From: Brevibacillus aydinogluensis
GTDB lineage: Bacteria; Bacillota; Bacilli; Brevibacillales; Brevibacillaceae
Assembly (NCBI RefSeq): GCF_031954365.1
Contig: NZ_JAUSVZ010000009.1
DNA length: 64,000 nt
Direction: 5' to 3' (one strand)
Part shown: piece after piece, positions 33,513-42,051 of the stretch
Layout of the letters: the number at the start of each line of letters is the position of its first letter
How positions within the stretch are numbered: the stretch's first letter is position 1
Translations under genes and position numbers: made by a program
Notes under the pieces: generated by a model
Told to the model about the DNA's origin: nothing
What the model saw: the letters and a program-made list of their open reading frames with translations, nothing else
The model's database searches: none

Positions 33513-34931
33513 ATGAAGGCAAATGCGAATAAGCTGCTCTCCGCCCTCCTGGCATGTTTGTTGGTCTTATCAGCCTGCTCATCCGATCAGGAGAAACCAG
33601 CCGATTCCAACGCGCCAGATGCCACCACACACCATTCTGCTGCGGATCATCAGGCAGGAGAATCACCAGTGGAAACGCCAAAAAGCCGGGAGGAAAAAAT
33701 ACAGCAGCTCAAATCCATGATCCCGGAAGGCCTGACCAAACTCCCGGAGACAGCGGAGGAGTTTTACAAGCAGCCGCCGGGGCGCTTTGCCGGTGTCCCG
33801 TATGGCTATCAGAGTGAGGAAATCAAAAAGGTACTGCAGCAATTCCCGAACATCGAAAACCCGGATTCGGAAATCATCGAACTGTATTACCTCGCGCTGC
33901 TCGGGCTGTTTGCCGAAGATTACCCGGAACCGGAGGAAATCATCAACCAGATCAAGCTGTCCTCGTTTGGCAGCCGGGACATGGATGATCCGCGCTATCA
34001 GTTCAAGGAGCAGTACAACGTGATGATCGTGCTGGACGCAAGCGGCAGCATGGGCCATATGGCGGGGAGCAAGACGAGGATGGAAGCGGCCAAGGAAGCG
34101 ATCCGCTCGTTTGCTGCCTCCCTGCCTGCCGGTGCGCGGGTGGGACTGCGCGTCTACGGCCATGAGGGGACGGGATCGGAAGTGGACAAAGCTCGTTCCT
34201 GCAGCAAAAGCGATGTGATGTATCCCCTGCAGGCGTACGACAAACAAAAGCTGGACAGTGCGCTGGCACAGTTCAAGCCGGCGGGCTGGACGCCGATTGC
34301 CCTCGCTCTCGAGCAGGCGCAGAAAGATTTGCAGGCGTACAAAGGAGAGAAGAGCACTAACATCATCTACCTGGTCAGCGACGGGATTGAGACGTGCGGC
34401 GGCGATCCGGTACAGGTGGCCAAACAGTTGGCGGACTCTGACGTGACGCCGATCGTAAATGTTGTCGGCTTCGGAGTGGATGGAGAAGCACAGCGCCAGC
34501 TCAAAGCGGTAGCAGAAGCGGCAAAAGGCCGTTATGTGCTGATCCAGGATCAAAAGGAACTGGAGAAGGAATTTGAGCAAGCTGAAAAGATTGCTGATAA
34601 GTGGTGGAAATGGAAAAGTGGTGCTTCTTATGATGCCTTTTCCAAACATCTTTCTCAAAGTTTGGAGATTCTTCATTTTGGATTTATCTGGGATGAAAGG
34701 AGAAGTCGGGAAAGCTATAATTTATTCTCTGCCTTTTTACACATGGAAGGGAAAATTTTAGATAATAGCACCATTGCCAAACTGGAAGAGCTCGAAAAAA
34801 CCCAAAACCAATTGAGCCAGCAGCGAGGACGCGAATTAGAGACGTTCCTTGAAAGTTTGAACGACAAAACATACACAGAAGCCATTGACGCGATCATCCA
34901 GAAATATAGCGAAAATGTAAAAGAAGAGTAG
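33513..34931 (+). CDS. VWA-domain lipoprotein 3 of the Tad locus
   Basis: A 472-residue paralogue with lipobox LSAC, intact MIDAS (DASGSMG, GWTPIA, SDGIET) and the helical tail. ATG 33513 has AAGGAAGG upstream. Differences from copy 2 cluster in the linker (ATTHHSAADHQAG) and in the tail; SLPAGARVG replaces SLPDGARVG in the VWA domain. It is one of four tandem copies presumably transcribed with the pilus genes or from promoters in the spacers. Confidence 0.85.
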   Translation: MKANANKLLSALLACLLVLSACSSDQEKPADSNAPDATTHHSAADHQAGESPVETPKSREEKIQQLKSMIPEGLTKLPETAEEFYKQPPGRFAGVPYGYQSEEIKKVLQQFPNIENPDSEIIELYYLALLGLFAEDYPEPEEIINQIKLSSFGSRDMDDPRYQFKEQYNVMIVLDASGSMGHMAGSKTRMEAAKEAIRSFAASLPAGARVGLRVYGHEGTGSEVDKARSCSKSDVMYPLQAYDKQKLDSALAQFKPAGWTPIALALEQAQKDLQAYKGEKSTNIIYLVSDGIETCGGDPVQVAKQLADSDVTPIVNVVGFGVDGEAQRQLKAVAEAAKGRYVLIQDQKELEKEFEQAEKIADKWWKWKSGASYDAFSKHLSQSLEILHFGFIWDERRSRESYNLFSAFLHMEGKILDNSTIAKLEELEKTQNQLSQQRGRELETFLESLNDKTYTEAIDAIIQKYSENVKEE

Positions 34932-34943
34932 CTGATTTCCCCC

Positions 34944-35064
34944 GCGGTTGCAGACCGCAAGGCCTGCACATTCAACCGAAGGTAGAAATAAAGTACCTGG
35001 CGTGGAGTGATGGGTCAAGCGAGCTGGCCCATCACCCAAGCGCTGTGGACATTATCTAAACGCT
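34944..35064 (+). repeat. further-deleted 0.33-kb element (D3)
   Basis: A shorter relative of the spacers at 31689 and 33318. It keeps the left hairpin and AAGGCCTGC, and ends with GGACATTATCTAAACGCT. GTGATGGG (35005-35012) and CCCATCAC (35026-35033) now form a hairpin. The larger deletion makes it distinct from D1 and D2. Confidence 0.55.
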
Positions 35065-35083
35065 ATAAGGAAGGTCGCTATTT

Positions 35084-36508
35084 ATGAAGGCACAAGCGAA
35101 TAAGCTTCTATCTGCTCTCCTGGCATGTTTGTTGGTCTTATCAGCCTGCTCATCCGATCAGGAGAAACAAGCCGATTCCAACGCGCCAGATGATCCCACG
35201 CACCATTCTGCTGCGGATCATCAGACAGGAGAATCACCAGTGGACACGCCAAAAAGCCGGGAAGAAAAAATACAGCTGCTCAAATCCATGATCCCGGAAG
35301 GCCTGACCAAACTCCCGGAGACAGCGGAGGAGTTTTACAAGCTGCCGCCGGGGCGTTTTGCGGGTGTCGCGTACGGTAAGCAGAGTGAGGAAATCAAAAA
35401 GGTACTGCGGCAATTCCCGAACATTGAAAACCCCGATTCGGAAATCATCGAGCTGTACTACCTCGCGCTGCTCGGGCTGTTTGCCGAAGATTACCCGGAA
35501 CCGGAGGAAATCATCAACCAGATCAAGCTGTCCTCGTTTGGCAGCCCGGACATGGATGATCCGCGCTATCAGTTCAAGGAGCAGTACAACGTGATGATCG
35601 TGCTGGACGCAAGCGGCAGCATGGGCCATATGGCGGGGAGCAAGACGAGGATGGAAGCAGCCAAGGAAGCGATCCGCTCGTTTGCCGCCTCCCTGCCTGA
35701 CGGTGCGCGAGTAGGGTTACGGGTCTACGGCCATGAGGGGACGGGATCGGAAGCAGATAAAGCGCGCTCCTGCAGCAAAAGCGATGTGATGTATCCCCTG
35801 CAGGCGTACGACAAGCAAAAGCTGGACAGTGCGCTGGCGCAGTTCAAGCCGGCGGGCTGGACGCCGATTGCTCTCGCCCTGGAGCAGGCGCAGCAAGATT
35901 TGCAGGCGTACAAAGGGGAGAGGAACACCAACATCATCTACCTGGTCAGCGACGGGATTGAGACGTGCGGCGGCGATCCGGTACAGGTGGCCAAACAGTT
36001 GGCTGACTCTGACGTGACGCCGATCGTAAACGTTGTTGGCTTCGGAGTGGATGGCGAAGCACAGCGCCAGCTCAAAGCGGTGGCAGAAGCGGCAAAAGGC
36101 CGTTATGTGCTGATCCAGGATCAAAAGGAATTGGAGAAGGAATTTGAGCAGGCCAAAGATATTGCCCGAAAATGGTGGAAGTGGAAAAATGGCGCCTCTC
36201 ATGATGCCTTTTCCAAACATCTTTCTCAAGTAAAGGAAATTCTTCGTTTTGGATTGGCCTGGAATTCAAAGGCAAATCGGGAAAGCAATAATTTTTCCTC
36301 TGCCTTTTTATACATGGAAGGAAAAGAAATATTGGATAAAAGCACCATTGTCAAACTGGAAGAGATGGAAAAAGCACATTACAAATTGAGTCGGCAGCGA
36401 GGGCTCGAATTGGAGACGTTCCTTAAAAATTTGAACGATAAAACATACACAGAAGCCATTGACGCGATCAACCAGAAATATAACGCAAATGTAAAAGAAA
36501 AGAACTGA
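35084..36508 (+). CDS. VWA-domain lipoprotein 4 of the Tad locus
   Basis: A 474-residue paralogue of the three copies upstream, with lipobox LSAC, MIDAS DASGSMG, GWTPIA and SDGIET, and its own tail variant (LAWNSKANRESNNFSSAF). The second and fourth positions of its signal peptide differ slightly (MKAQANK). Its stop overlaps an ATG, but the next gene more probably starts at 36529. It is the last complete copy in the tandem array. Confidence 0.85.
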   Translation: MKAQANKLLSALLACLLVLSACSSDQEKQADSNAPDDPTHHSAADHQTGESPVDTPKSREEKIQLLKSMIPEGLTKLPETAEEFYKLPPGRFAGVAYGKQSEEIKKVLRQFPNIENPDSEIIELYYLALLGLFAEDYPEPEEIINQIKLSSFGSPDMDDPRYQFKEQYNVMIVLDASGSMGHMAGSKTRMEAAKEAIRSFAASLPDGARVGLRVYGHEGTGSEADKARSCSKSDVMYPLQAYDKQKLDSALAQFKPAGWTPIALALEQAQQDLQAYKGERNTNIIYLVSDGIETCGGDPVQVAKQLADSDVTPIVNVVGFGVDGEAQRQLKAVAEAAKGRYVLIQDQKELEKEFEQAKDIARKWWKWKNGASHDAFSKHLSQVKEILRFGLAWNSKANRESNNFSSAFLYMEGKEILDKSTIVKLEEMEKAHYKLSRQRGLELETFLKNLNDKTYTEAIDAINQKYNANVKEKN

Positions 36509-36528
36509 TGCAAGGAGGAGCAAAGTTT

Positions 36529-37683
36529 GTGAGGAGTAGAGGAAGAAGAGCCTGGTTCGCTGGTATCTTCGCCTTGTTGATTCTGTTGATGAATGTATTC
36601 CCAGTGGTTGCAGTGGCGCGGCCGTACGTACCAAACCTGGGAGGGGGAACGTATGATGTTCCCAAACTGCCAGTTCCCGATTTGCAGGCTCCCCAATGGG
36701 ACGTGCCAAAATTGGAAGCACCGCAATGGGACGTGCCGCAACTGGACGTACCGAAATTGGAAGCACCGCATTGGGATGTTCCGCAATTAGACGTACCGAA
36801 ATTGGAAGCACCTCGATGGGACGTACCGCAACTGGACGTGCCGAAATTGGAAGCACCTCGATGGGACGTACCTGACTTGCAGCCGCGAAACGGCACAGTA
36901 CCCACATTGAAGCCTCCTACCATGGATGTGCCAGATCTCCGCCCGCCTAACATCAGCGTGCCTGACCTAACGCCCCACAGTCTGAAGCAGGACGGGCGGT
37001 CAGCTAAACCCCAGCCCTTTACCGAGACATTAGCATACAAGTTGGCGGAGTTGTCCTACAAGGAGATCATTGGCGGGACTCTCAACTATTCCAAAGAACT
37101 AGTGGAAAGAGGAACGGTAACGGCTGGGCAGGCAGGAGCCAGCTATGGCAAAGTTTTATTCAGAGTTGGCGTAAAAGGACTTGATATCGCCCTCCAGGAT
37201 ACACCGTATAGCGATCTGCCTGGACTCACGTTGGATGGTCTGGATGCCAAAGGGGCGTATGACAGTTACAAATTTGTTTTTCAAAGATATGCACCCGCTA
37301 ATGCTGGTACTGTACGAGTGCCTGGCGTTGTAACTGGCTTAAACGTCGCTGTTGCAGCAATCAGTTTGCCATTTGACTTCTTTAACATGGTCGGCCAATT
37401 TAGGCAGGCGTACGATCCCGATTTGGGTGAGGAAAAGCAGAATGAGAAGTTTGTGGACGGGATAGGCAACCTGGGAAGCACATTGATGGACATAGGGGTG
37501 ATCACCTCCACTATTCCTGGATGGCAGGCAATAGCATTTGCATGTGTCGCGACAGGGTTCGTACTCTGGGCAGGAGCCCGATTGGTGAAATGGTACAACA
37601 AAGCCTCGGGAGGAGCGCTGTCAAAACGCATCAGCTCGGTTCGCAAAGGTATTGGCAAGGTACTTGGATGGTTTTCCTCTTAA
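36529..37683 (+). CDS. secreted protein with VPxLDVPKLEAP-type repeats
   Basis: A 384-residue protein of unknown function. GTG 36529 is preferred because AAGGAGGAG lies at 36512-36520, inside a longer frame opening at 36508. A signal peptide (RSRGRRAW, then about 18 hydrophobic residues, VAVA cleavage near residue 30) exports it. Residues about 43-149 are built from five-residue units of the form DVPxL/EAPxW, with three near-perfect 15-residue repeats at 67-111. The C-terminal 220 residues have hydrophobic stretches near 275-295 and 325-360 and a basic tail, suggesting membrane insertion. Its place inside the Tad locus, 20 nt after a VWA lipoprotein gene, suggests a surface or pilus-associated role. 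Confidence 0.6.
   Translation: MRSRGRRAWFAGIFALLILLMNVFPVVAVARPYVPNLGGGTYDVPKLPVPDLQAPQWDVPKLEAPQWDVPQLDVPKLEAPHWDVPQLDVPKLEAPRWDVPQLDVPKLEAPRWDVPDLQPRNGTVPTLKPPTMDVPDLRPPNISVPDLTPHSLKQDGRSAKPQPFTETLAYKLAELSYKEIIGGTLNYSKELVERGTVTAGQAGASYGKVLFRVGVKGLDIALQDTPYSDLPGLTLDGLDAKGAYDSYKFVFQRYAPANAGTVRVPGVVTGLNVAVAAISLPFDFFNMVGQFRQAYDPDLGEEKQNEKFVDGIGNLGSTLMDIGVITSTIPGWQAIAFACVATGFVLWAGARLVKWYNKASGGALSKRISSVRKGIGKVLGWFSS
36727..36861 (+). repeat. three tandem 45-bp coding repeats
   Basis: Three consecutive 45-bp units encode WDVPQLDVPKLEAP plus His or Arg (residues 67-111 of the secreted repeat protein). Imperfect units continue on both sides over 36655-36975. Such arrays change length readily by slippage. 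Confidence 0.85.
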
Positions 37684-37824
37684 CGGAGGAAGCGGCACTG
37701 CTCAATGACCGATGTAAAAAATGAAACAAGCTTTTGAAGAGAAAAACAGGGAGATTCTGCAGGATGAAGTATTTGCCATACTGCGCATCCCTTAAGCGGA
37801 CAGGAACACAGGAGGTGCAGTTCA

Positions 37825-38532
37825 ATGAATCCGCTGAAAGAAAGCATACGCTTTTACGCGCGACATATCGAAGCGCTGCTGCTTCTGTCGGGTGTGATTC
37901 TGCTGCCGTTTTTGCTGGTTCATAATGTTACGATCAATTACGTCAGTTTTCTGGCTGCGCTGGCCGGAGCCCCGGTCGTGTCCAGTTTTTACAACTTATT
38001 TCTGATGCTTGTGTTTTTGACCGTTGTGCAGATTGTGTTTGTCCAATACGTGAAAAGCCAACTGGAGGGGGAGGAACGGCCGCTTCGCCATGCGTTCCGT
38101 ACCTTCTTTGAGAACGGCTTCTCCGTGTTTCTGTTCGGGATCGTCTATGCGCTGGCAGTGTGTCTGGGGATGGTGCTGTTTGTCGTGCCGGGGGTGGTTC
38201 TCTTGATCCTGTTTTGCCTTACGCCGTTTCTGGTCGTGCTGAAAAAGAGATCCCCCTGGAAATGCATGCGTTCCTCCTTTGAACTGGCAAAGCGGCATTT
38301 TGTGCCGCTTCTCGGCCTGATTCTGCTGGCAAGTGCCGTCCAGTGGCTGATCAGCATGGCCGGGTTTGCCTCCGTCATCTACATTACGACCAGTTTTGGG
38401 GCGGTCTGGTTTACGCAGCTTTTGCTCAACGTGATCGTATTCCCGCTGATCACCGTAATTTTCACCATGTATACCCATCAATGGATCAGCGAACCAAGCG
38501 AGGTAAAAGGGTTGGAACCAGTGGAAGGCTAG
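37825..38532 (+). CDS. multi-pass membrane protein, function unknown
   Basis: A 235-residue protein with about six hydrophobic segments (near residues 15-35, 50-72, 95-125, 110-140, 160-185, 195-220). FVVPGVVLLILFCLTPFLVV resembles a stretch common to YciC/DUF975-like and GDPD-associated membrane domains, but the family is not certain. GGAGGTGCAG precedes ATG 37825. It lies within the Tad locus between the repeat protein and two small membrane proteins. Positions 37684-37824 contain no convincing gene. Confidence 0.6.
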   Translation: MNPLKESIRFYARHIEALLLLSGVILLPFLLVHNVTINYVSFLAALAGAPVVSSFYNLFLMLVFLTVVQIVFVQYVKSQLEGEERPLRHAFRTFFENGFSVFLFGIVYALAVCLGMVLFVVPGVVLLILFCLTPFLVVLKKRSPWKCMRSSFELAKRHFVPLLGLILLASAVQWLISMAGFASVIYITTSFGAVWFTQLLLNVIVFPLITVIFTMYTHQWISEPSEVKGLEPVEG

Positions 38533-38561
38533 CATCAATTAGGTGAAAGGAGCGAAATGTC

Positions 38562-38741
38562 GTGTCGCAGCGGTTTTGGAACATTGCAGGAGTCATCATG
38601 TATGGTGTCATGCTGCCGCTTTCTTGTCTCTTTATCGTATTGGGGGAGCCGATTCCATTCGCGCTCTTTGCAATCTGGATAACCTTTCCATTTATTGAAC
38701 AGTCGGCTATGGAGCAGCTTCGCCGAAAAAATGCGCAGTGA
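38562..38741 (+). CDS. small membrane protein, 59 residues
   Basis: The GTG at 38562 follows AAAGGAGCG (38546-38554) and opens a 59-residue frame (VSQRFWNIAGVIMYGV... ending LRRKNAQ) with two hydrophobic helices separated by a short GEPIP turn. It resembles in layout the next small gene (RFW near the N-terminus, two helices, basic C-terminus), suggesting a divergent pair. It is not recognised as a known family. Confidence 0.55.
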   Translation: MSQRFWNIAGVIMYGVMLPLSCLFIVLGEPIPFALFAIWITFPFIEQSAMEQLRRKNAQ

Positions 38742-38777
38742 TAATGCTCCAATCATTGCGGAGGGAAGGTGTGTAAC

Positions 38778-38978
38778 ATGTCCAAGTCGGTACAAAACTG
38801 GCAGCGTTTTTGGAAGTTCATGGTGATCTACTTTTATGCCTTAATCGTTCCCGCCACTGCTTTGATGGCGATTATCCGGAAAGAATTTCCCCTTGATTTG
38901 CTCATTCTTGCGGCTGTGTTGCCGTTTATCAAGCGAAATCACCTGAATCTCGTCAAAAAGAAACATGCGACAAACTAG
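38778..38978 (+). CDS. small membrane protein, 66 residues
   Basis: ATG 38778 follows GGAGGGAAGG. The 66-residue product has RFWKFMVIYFY leading into two hydrophobic helices and a basic tail (KKKHATN). It sits 36 nt after the 59-residue gene and shares its topology. It may be an accessory protein of the pilus; there is no further evidence. Confidence 0.55.
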   Translation: MSKSVQNWQRFWKFMVIYFYALIVPATALMAIIRKEFPLDLLILAAVLPFIKRNHLNLVKKKHATN

Positions 38979-39064
38979 ATTCGCCAACGACTGAAACGGT
39001 GTGATCAAGGGAAGAGGGGAGCGGACTGCTGATTGATTTTTGCGAAAAAAGGAAGGTTTCGGCT

Positions 39065-39502
39065 ATGAAGGCACACGCGAATAAGCTGCTCTCTGCCCTC
39101 CTGGCGTGTTTGCTTGTCTTGTCAGCCTGCTCATCCGATCAGGAGAAACCAGCTGATCCCAAAACGTCAGGTGCCCCCACGCACCATTCTGCTGCGGATC
39201 ATCAGACAGGGGAATCTACAGTGGACACGCCAAAAAGCCGAGAGGAAAAAATACAGCTGCTAAAATCCATGATCCCGGAAGGCCTGACCAAACTCCCGGA
39301 GACAGCGGAGGAGTTTTACAAGCTGCCGCCGGGACGCTTTGCCGGAGTCCCGTATGGCCATCAAAGTGAGGAAATCAAAAAGGTACTGCGGCAATTCCCG
39401 AACATCGAAAACCCGGATTCGGAATCATCGAACGACAAAACACACAAAGAAGCCATTGAGGCGATCAACCAGCAGTACAGCAAAAACGTGCAGGCACAGT
39501 AA
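39065..39502 (+). pseudogene. VWA lipoprotein 5, VWA domain deleted
   Basis: A 145-residue remnant of the VWA lipoprotein family. It keeps the signal peptide, lipobox LSAC and conserved helical region up to NIENPDSE, then jumps to the last 24 residues of the tail (NDKTHKEAIEAINQQYS). About 1 kb including the entire VWA domain is gone. At the junction, one A is missing relative to the full copies and GAAC is shared by both parental sites, so a microhomology deletion plus the one-base shift left an open frame. It could still make a small lipoprotein. It has a ribosome-binding site (AAAAGGAAGG) and stands apart from the tandem array. Confidence 0.75.
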
Positions 39503-39565
39503 CAAATCGACGGGAGAACAAAGGTGTGCGAAGGCAGCAGCCAGCAAACGGAGGTGACATTACAA

Positions 39566-39979
39566 ATGAGGAAATCAATCCGCTGTCTGAACAATGTAAA
39601 AGGCTCTGTCACCGTGGAGTTTCTCGGGATTTTGCCGCTTGTCTTTCTCATTCTGCTGATTCTCTGGCAGTTTTTAACCGGTGTCTACGCCGTCATCATC
39701 GCCCAGTCGGCTGCAAATGAGGCGGCCAAAGTATATGCTGTCACGAGAAATACAAACGAGGCGATGAGCGCAGCGGAGCGAATTGTACGTTCTGCTGGAG
39801 GGGGCATTTCCTATGACAGCGGCGATTCACACATTTCCGATGAAGGCAGCTACTTTACGGCGAGAATCGGTGTCAATCTCGACCTGTTTTTCATTCCTGA
39901 CGTAATCAAACAGCACATGGCGGAGAAAGACAAAGTCATTTCGCTTGGCCGCGAGGTACGGGGACGGGTGGTTCATTGA
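39566..39979 (+). CDS. TadE-like pilus assembly protein (pseudopilin)
   Basis: A 137-residue protein. ATG 39566 follows GGAGGTGA by 8 nt. The N-terminus carries GSVTVEFLGILPLVFLILLIL, a TadE-type prepilin-like motif with Glu at +5 after the Gly, so it may be processed by CpaA. The remainder is extracellular (AQSAANEAAKVYAVTRN, typical of TadE). It is directly followed by a second TadE/TadG-like gene. Confidence 0.8.
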   Translation: MRKSIRCLNNVKGSVTVEFLGILPLVFLILLILWQFLTGVYAVIIAQSAANEAAKVYAVTRNTNEAMSAAERIVRSAGGGISYDSGDSHISDEGSYFTARIGVNLDLFFIPDVIKQHMAEKDKVISLGREVRGRVVH

Positions 39980-40645
39980 ATGGAACAGGTGAAACAGCTG
40001 CTTGGCAACCAACGGGGTAATATGACTGTTTTTGTTCTGACGATTTTTTTCTTTTTGTCTCTTGTCATGTTCACGCTGCTTTTCAACATGTCCACGATCT
40101 TTGTGGACAAGGAAGTGGCAGCCAACAGCGCGCAGCAGGCGAGCATCGCAGCCGTGCAAATCATTTACGAAGAGGCGGAGGAAGCCATCCGTGAATACGA
40201 CAGTTCCATAGCTGGCATGCTGGACCCGGACTTTATCATGGTGAAAGTCGATTTGGAAACGATGCGGCTGCGCAGCATTCATCCTGATTGGTCGGAAAGC
40301 GAGGTCCGCTACCGTGCCATTGATAACGTGCTGCTTTCACATGTACCGGCAAATGGTGTGCTGTATGGTTATCTCTATCAAGGTTTGGAGTCTGCACAAC
40401 GGAAAATTCGCGAAGCAGCAGGAGAAATTTTGCAAGCCAACGGTGCGACGCGCAGCGGATCGGTCGTCACCATGTTTGACAGCGACATGCGGATTGAGGT
40501 GGAGACATCGGTCCGGTACCAGAGCGATACTTTTGGATTGGCATTTCTAAACACGGTTACGGAAAAGGTGAAGCAGACGGCGAAAAGCAGGCGGATCGCT
40601 TTTGCCGAAGTAATGGGATGGGGCGGAAAACGCATCACCTTGTAA
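39980..40645 (+). CDS. TadE/TadG-like pilus protein
   Basis: A 221-residue protein with a short cytoplasmic N-terminus, NQRGNMTVFVLTIFFFLS as the prepilin-like helix and an extracellular region (FVDKEVAANSAQQASIAAVQ) typical of Tad putative minor pseudopilins. It lacks the VWA domain that TadG proteins often carry; separate VWA lipoproteins in this locus could supply that function. It begins immediately after the TadE-like stop, so the two are coupled. Confidence 0.75.
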   Translation: MEQVKQLLGNQRGNMTVFVLTIFFFLSLVMFTLLFNMSTIFVDKEVAANSAQQASIAAVQIIYEEAEEAIREYDSSIAGMLDPDFIMVKVDLETMRLRSIHPDWSESEVRYRAIDNVLLSHVPANGVLYGYLYQGLESAQRKIREAAGEILQANGATRSGSVVTMFDSDMRIEVETSVRYQSDTFGLAFLNTVTEKVKQTAKSRRIAFAEVMGWGGKRITL

Positions 40646-40693
40646 GCATGACGACACAGCAGACTTACAAAAGCCGGGGAGGAGAATCACTAC

Positions 40694-42004
40694 ATGACGT
40701 TCATTAACAGATGGACTCGTATGCTGGGCGGCTTGATTCTGATTATGTCCCTTGGCGGCTGTTCATGGGGGACGGCCGTTACAGGCTCAGCGCCGGACAC
40801 TTCCCGCTTGCCGCAGACGACGCAGGAATTGATTGCCGCACAACCGGGCCCGCTGGCCGGCACCCATTTTTATCTGACCAACCATCCTCAGCACAGTGAC
40901 ATCGCGAAGATACTGGATCGCCTGCCCCTCCTGGTAGACGGTGTGGATGAAGCGATGGTGCAAGTGTACGGGGAGAAACTGCTTTCCCTGTTTGCCGAAG
41001 ACTACGCGAGCCCCCAGACTGTTGTGGACCGTTGGCGTGTGGCGTCTTTCGGCAACCCCGACATAGAAGATACCCGGCTCCAGTTCAAGGAGCATTTCAA
41101 CGTGGAGATCATTTTGGACGCGAGTGGAAGCATGGCCGGAAAAATCGGTGAAAAGACCAAAATGCAGTTGGCCAAGGAAGCAATTCAAGCATTTGCCGAA
41201 AGCCTCCCTGAGGGAGCGAGGGTTTCCCTGCGCGTCTATGGACATAAAGGCAGCAATGCTGATAAGCACAAACAGCTCTCGTGCGGCAGCAGCGAGCTGG
41301 TCTATCCGCTGCAGCCGTTCGATGCGCAGAGGCTGGAGGAGGCGTTGCAGCAGTTTGAACCGACCGGCTGGACCTCGATTGCCCGCTCTTTGCAGTTGGC
41401 ACAGGCGGATCTGGCCACGTACGGAGCCGAGAACAATACCAACGTGATTTATCTGGTCAGTGACGGGATTGAGACGTGTGACGGCGATCCGGTTGCCGCG
41501 GCCAAGGAACTTTCCAACTCGCATGTCATGCCACTTTTGAATGTCATCGGGTTCGACGTCAATGCCGATGGGCAGAAACAGCTCAAGCAAATTGCCCAGG
41601 CGGCCGAAGGGTTGTACGCGAATGTGACCAATCAGGAGCAGTTCCAGGCGGAGCTGGAGAGAGCCCGGGAGATCGCGGAGAAGTGGGATATGTGGAAGCG
41701 GGACGCGCTGACAGAGGCGGAAGCTGTGCGCATCGACAGGCACAAGTGGATCGATATGTACGACCGTGATTGGTATGAAAAGAACTGGCGGGAAAGTCTG
41801 AACGTGGGGGCGGCAATCGAGTATTTGGCCGCCACCGGGAAGATTGGCAGCCAGGCAAAAACGTACCTGACCCGGATGCGGCAGGAGCGCGAGGCGTTGG
41901 TCACCCGCTCAAAGGAAGAGCTGACCGACTATCTGCTTAACCTGACCGAGGAATCGTTTGAAGAGATGAAGGAGGAAATTGAGCGAAAATACCGGGGAGA
42001 GTAA
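40694..42004 (+). CDS. divergent VWA-domain lipoprotein 6
   Basis: A 436-residue lipoprotein (lipobox LGGC at about residue 23). It shares architecture with the tandem VWA copies: pre-domain LFAEDYASPQTVVDRW, VWA with DASGSMA, GWTSIA and SDGIETCDGD, and a helical tail ending EEIERKYRG. Identity is much lower than among the tandem copies, so it is probably the ancestral or specialised member. It follows the TadE-like genes closely, with GGGGAGGAG upstream, supporting a pilus link for the whole family. Confidence 0.85.
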   Translation: MTFINRWTRMLGGLILIMSLGGCSWGTAVTGSAPDTSRLPQTTQELIAAQPGPLAGTHFYLTNHPQHSDIAKILDRLPLLVDGVDEAMVQVYGEKLLSLFAEDYASPQTVVDRWRVASFGNPDIEDTRLQFKEHFNVEIILDASGSMAGKIGEKTKMQLAKEAIQAFAESLPEGARVSLRVYGHKGSNADKHKQLSCGSSELVYPLQPFDAQRLEEALQQFEPTGWTSIARSLQLAQADLATYGAENNTNVIYLVSDGIETCDGDPVAAAKELSNSHVMPLLNVIGFDVNADGQKQLKQIAQAAEGLYANVTNQEQFQAELERAREIAEKWDMWKRDALTEAEAVRIDRHKWIDMYDRDWYEKNWRESLNVGAAIEYLAATGKIGSQAKTYLTRMRQEREALVTRSKEELTDYLLNLTEESFEEMKEEIERKYRGE

Positions 42005-42051
42005 AGCAGTTGGTCGCGTCACACTTACATAGAATAGCGGAGATGGTCAAA

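Noticed and set aside
37721..37795. 24-codon frame (MKQAFEEKNREILQDE...) between the repeat protein and the membrane protein genes
   Set aside because: No ribosome-binding site in front of the ATG and no other support; an overlapping 10-codon frame in another register is equally weak.
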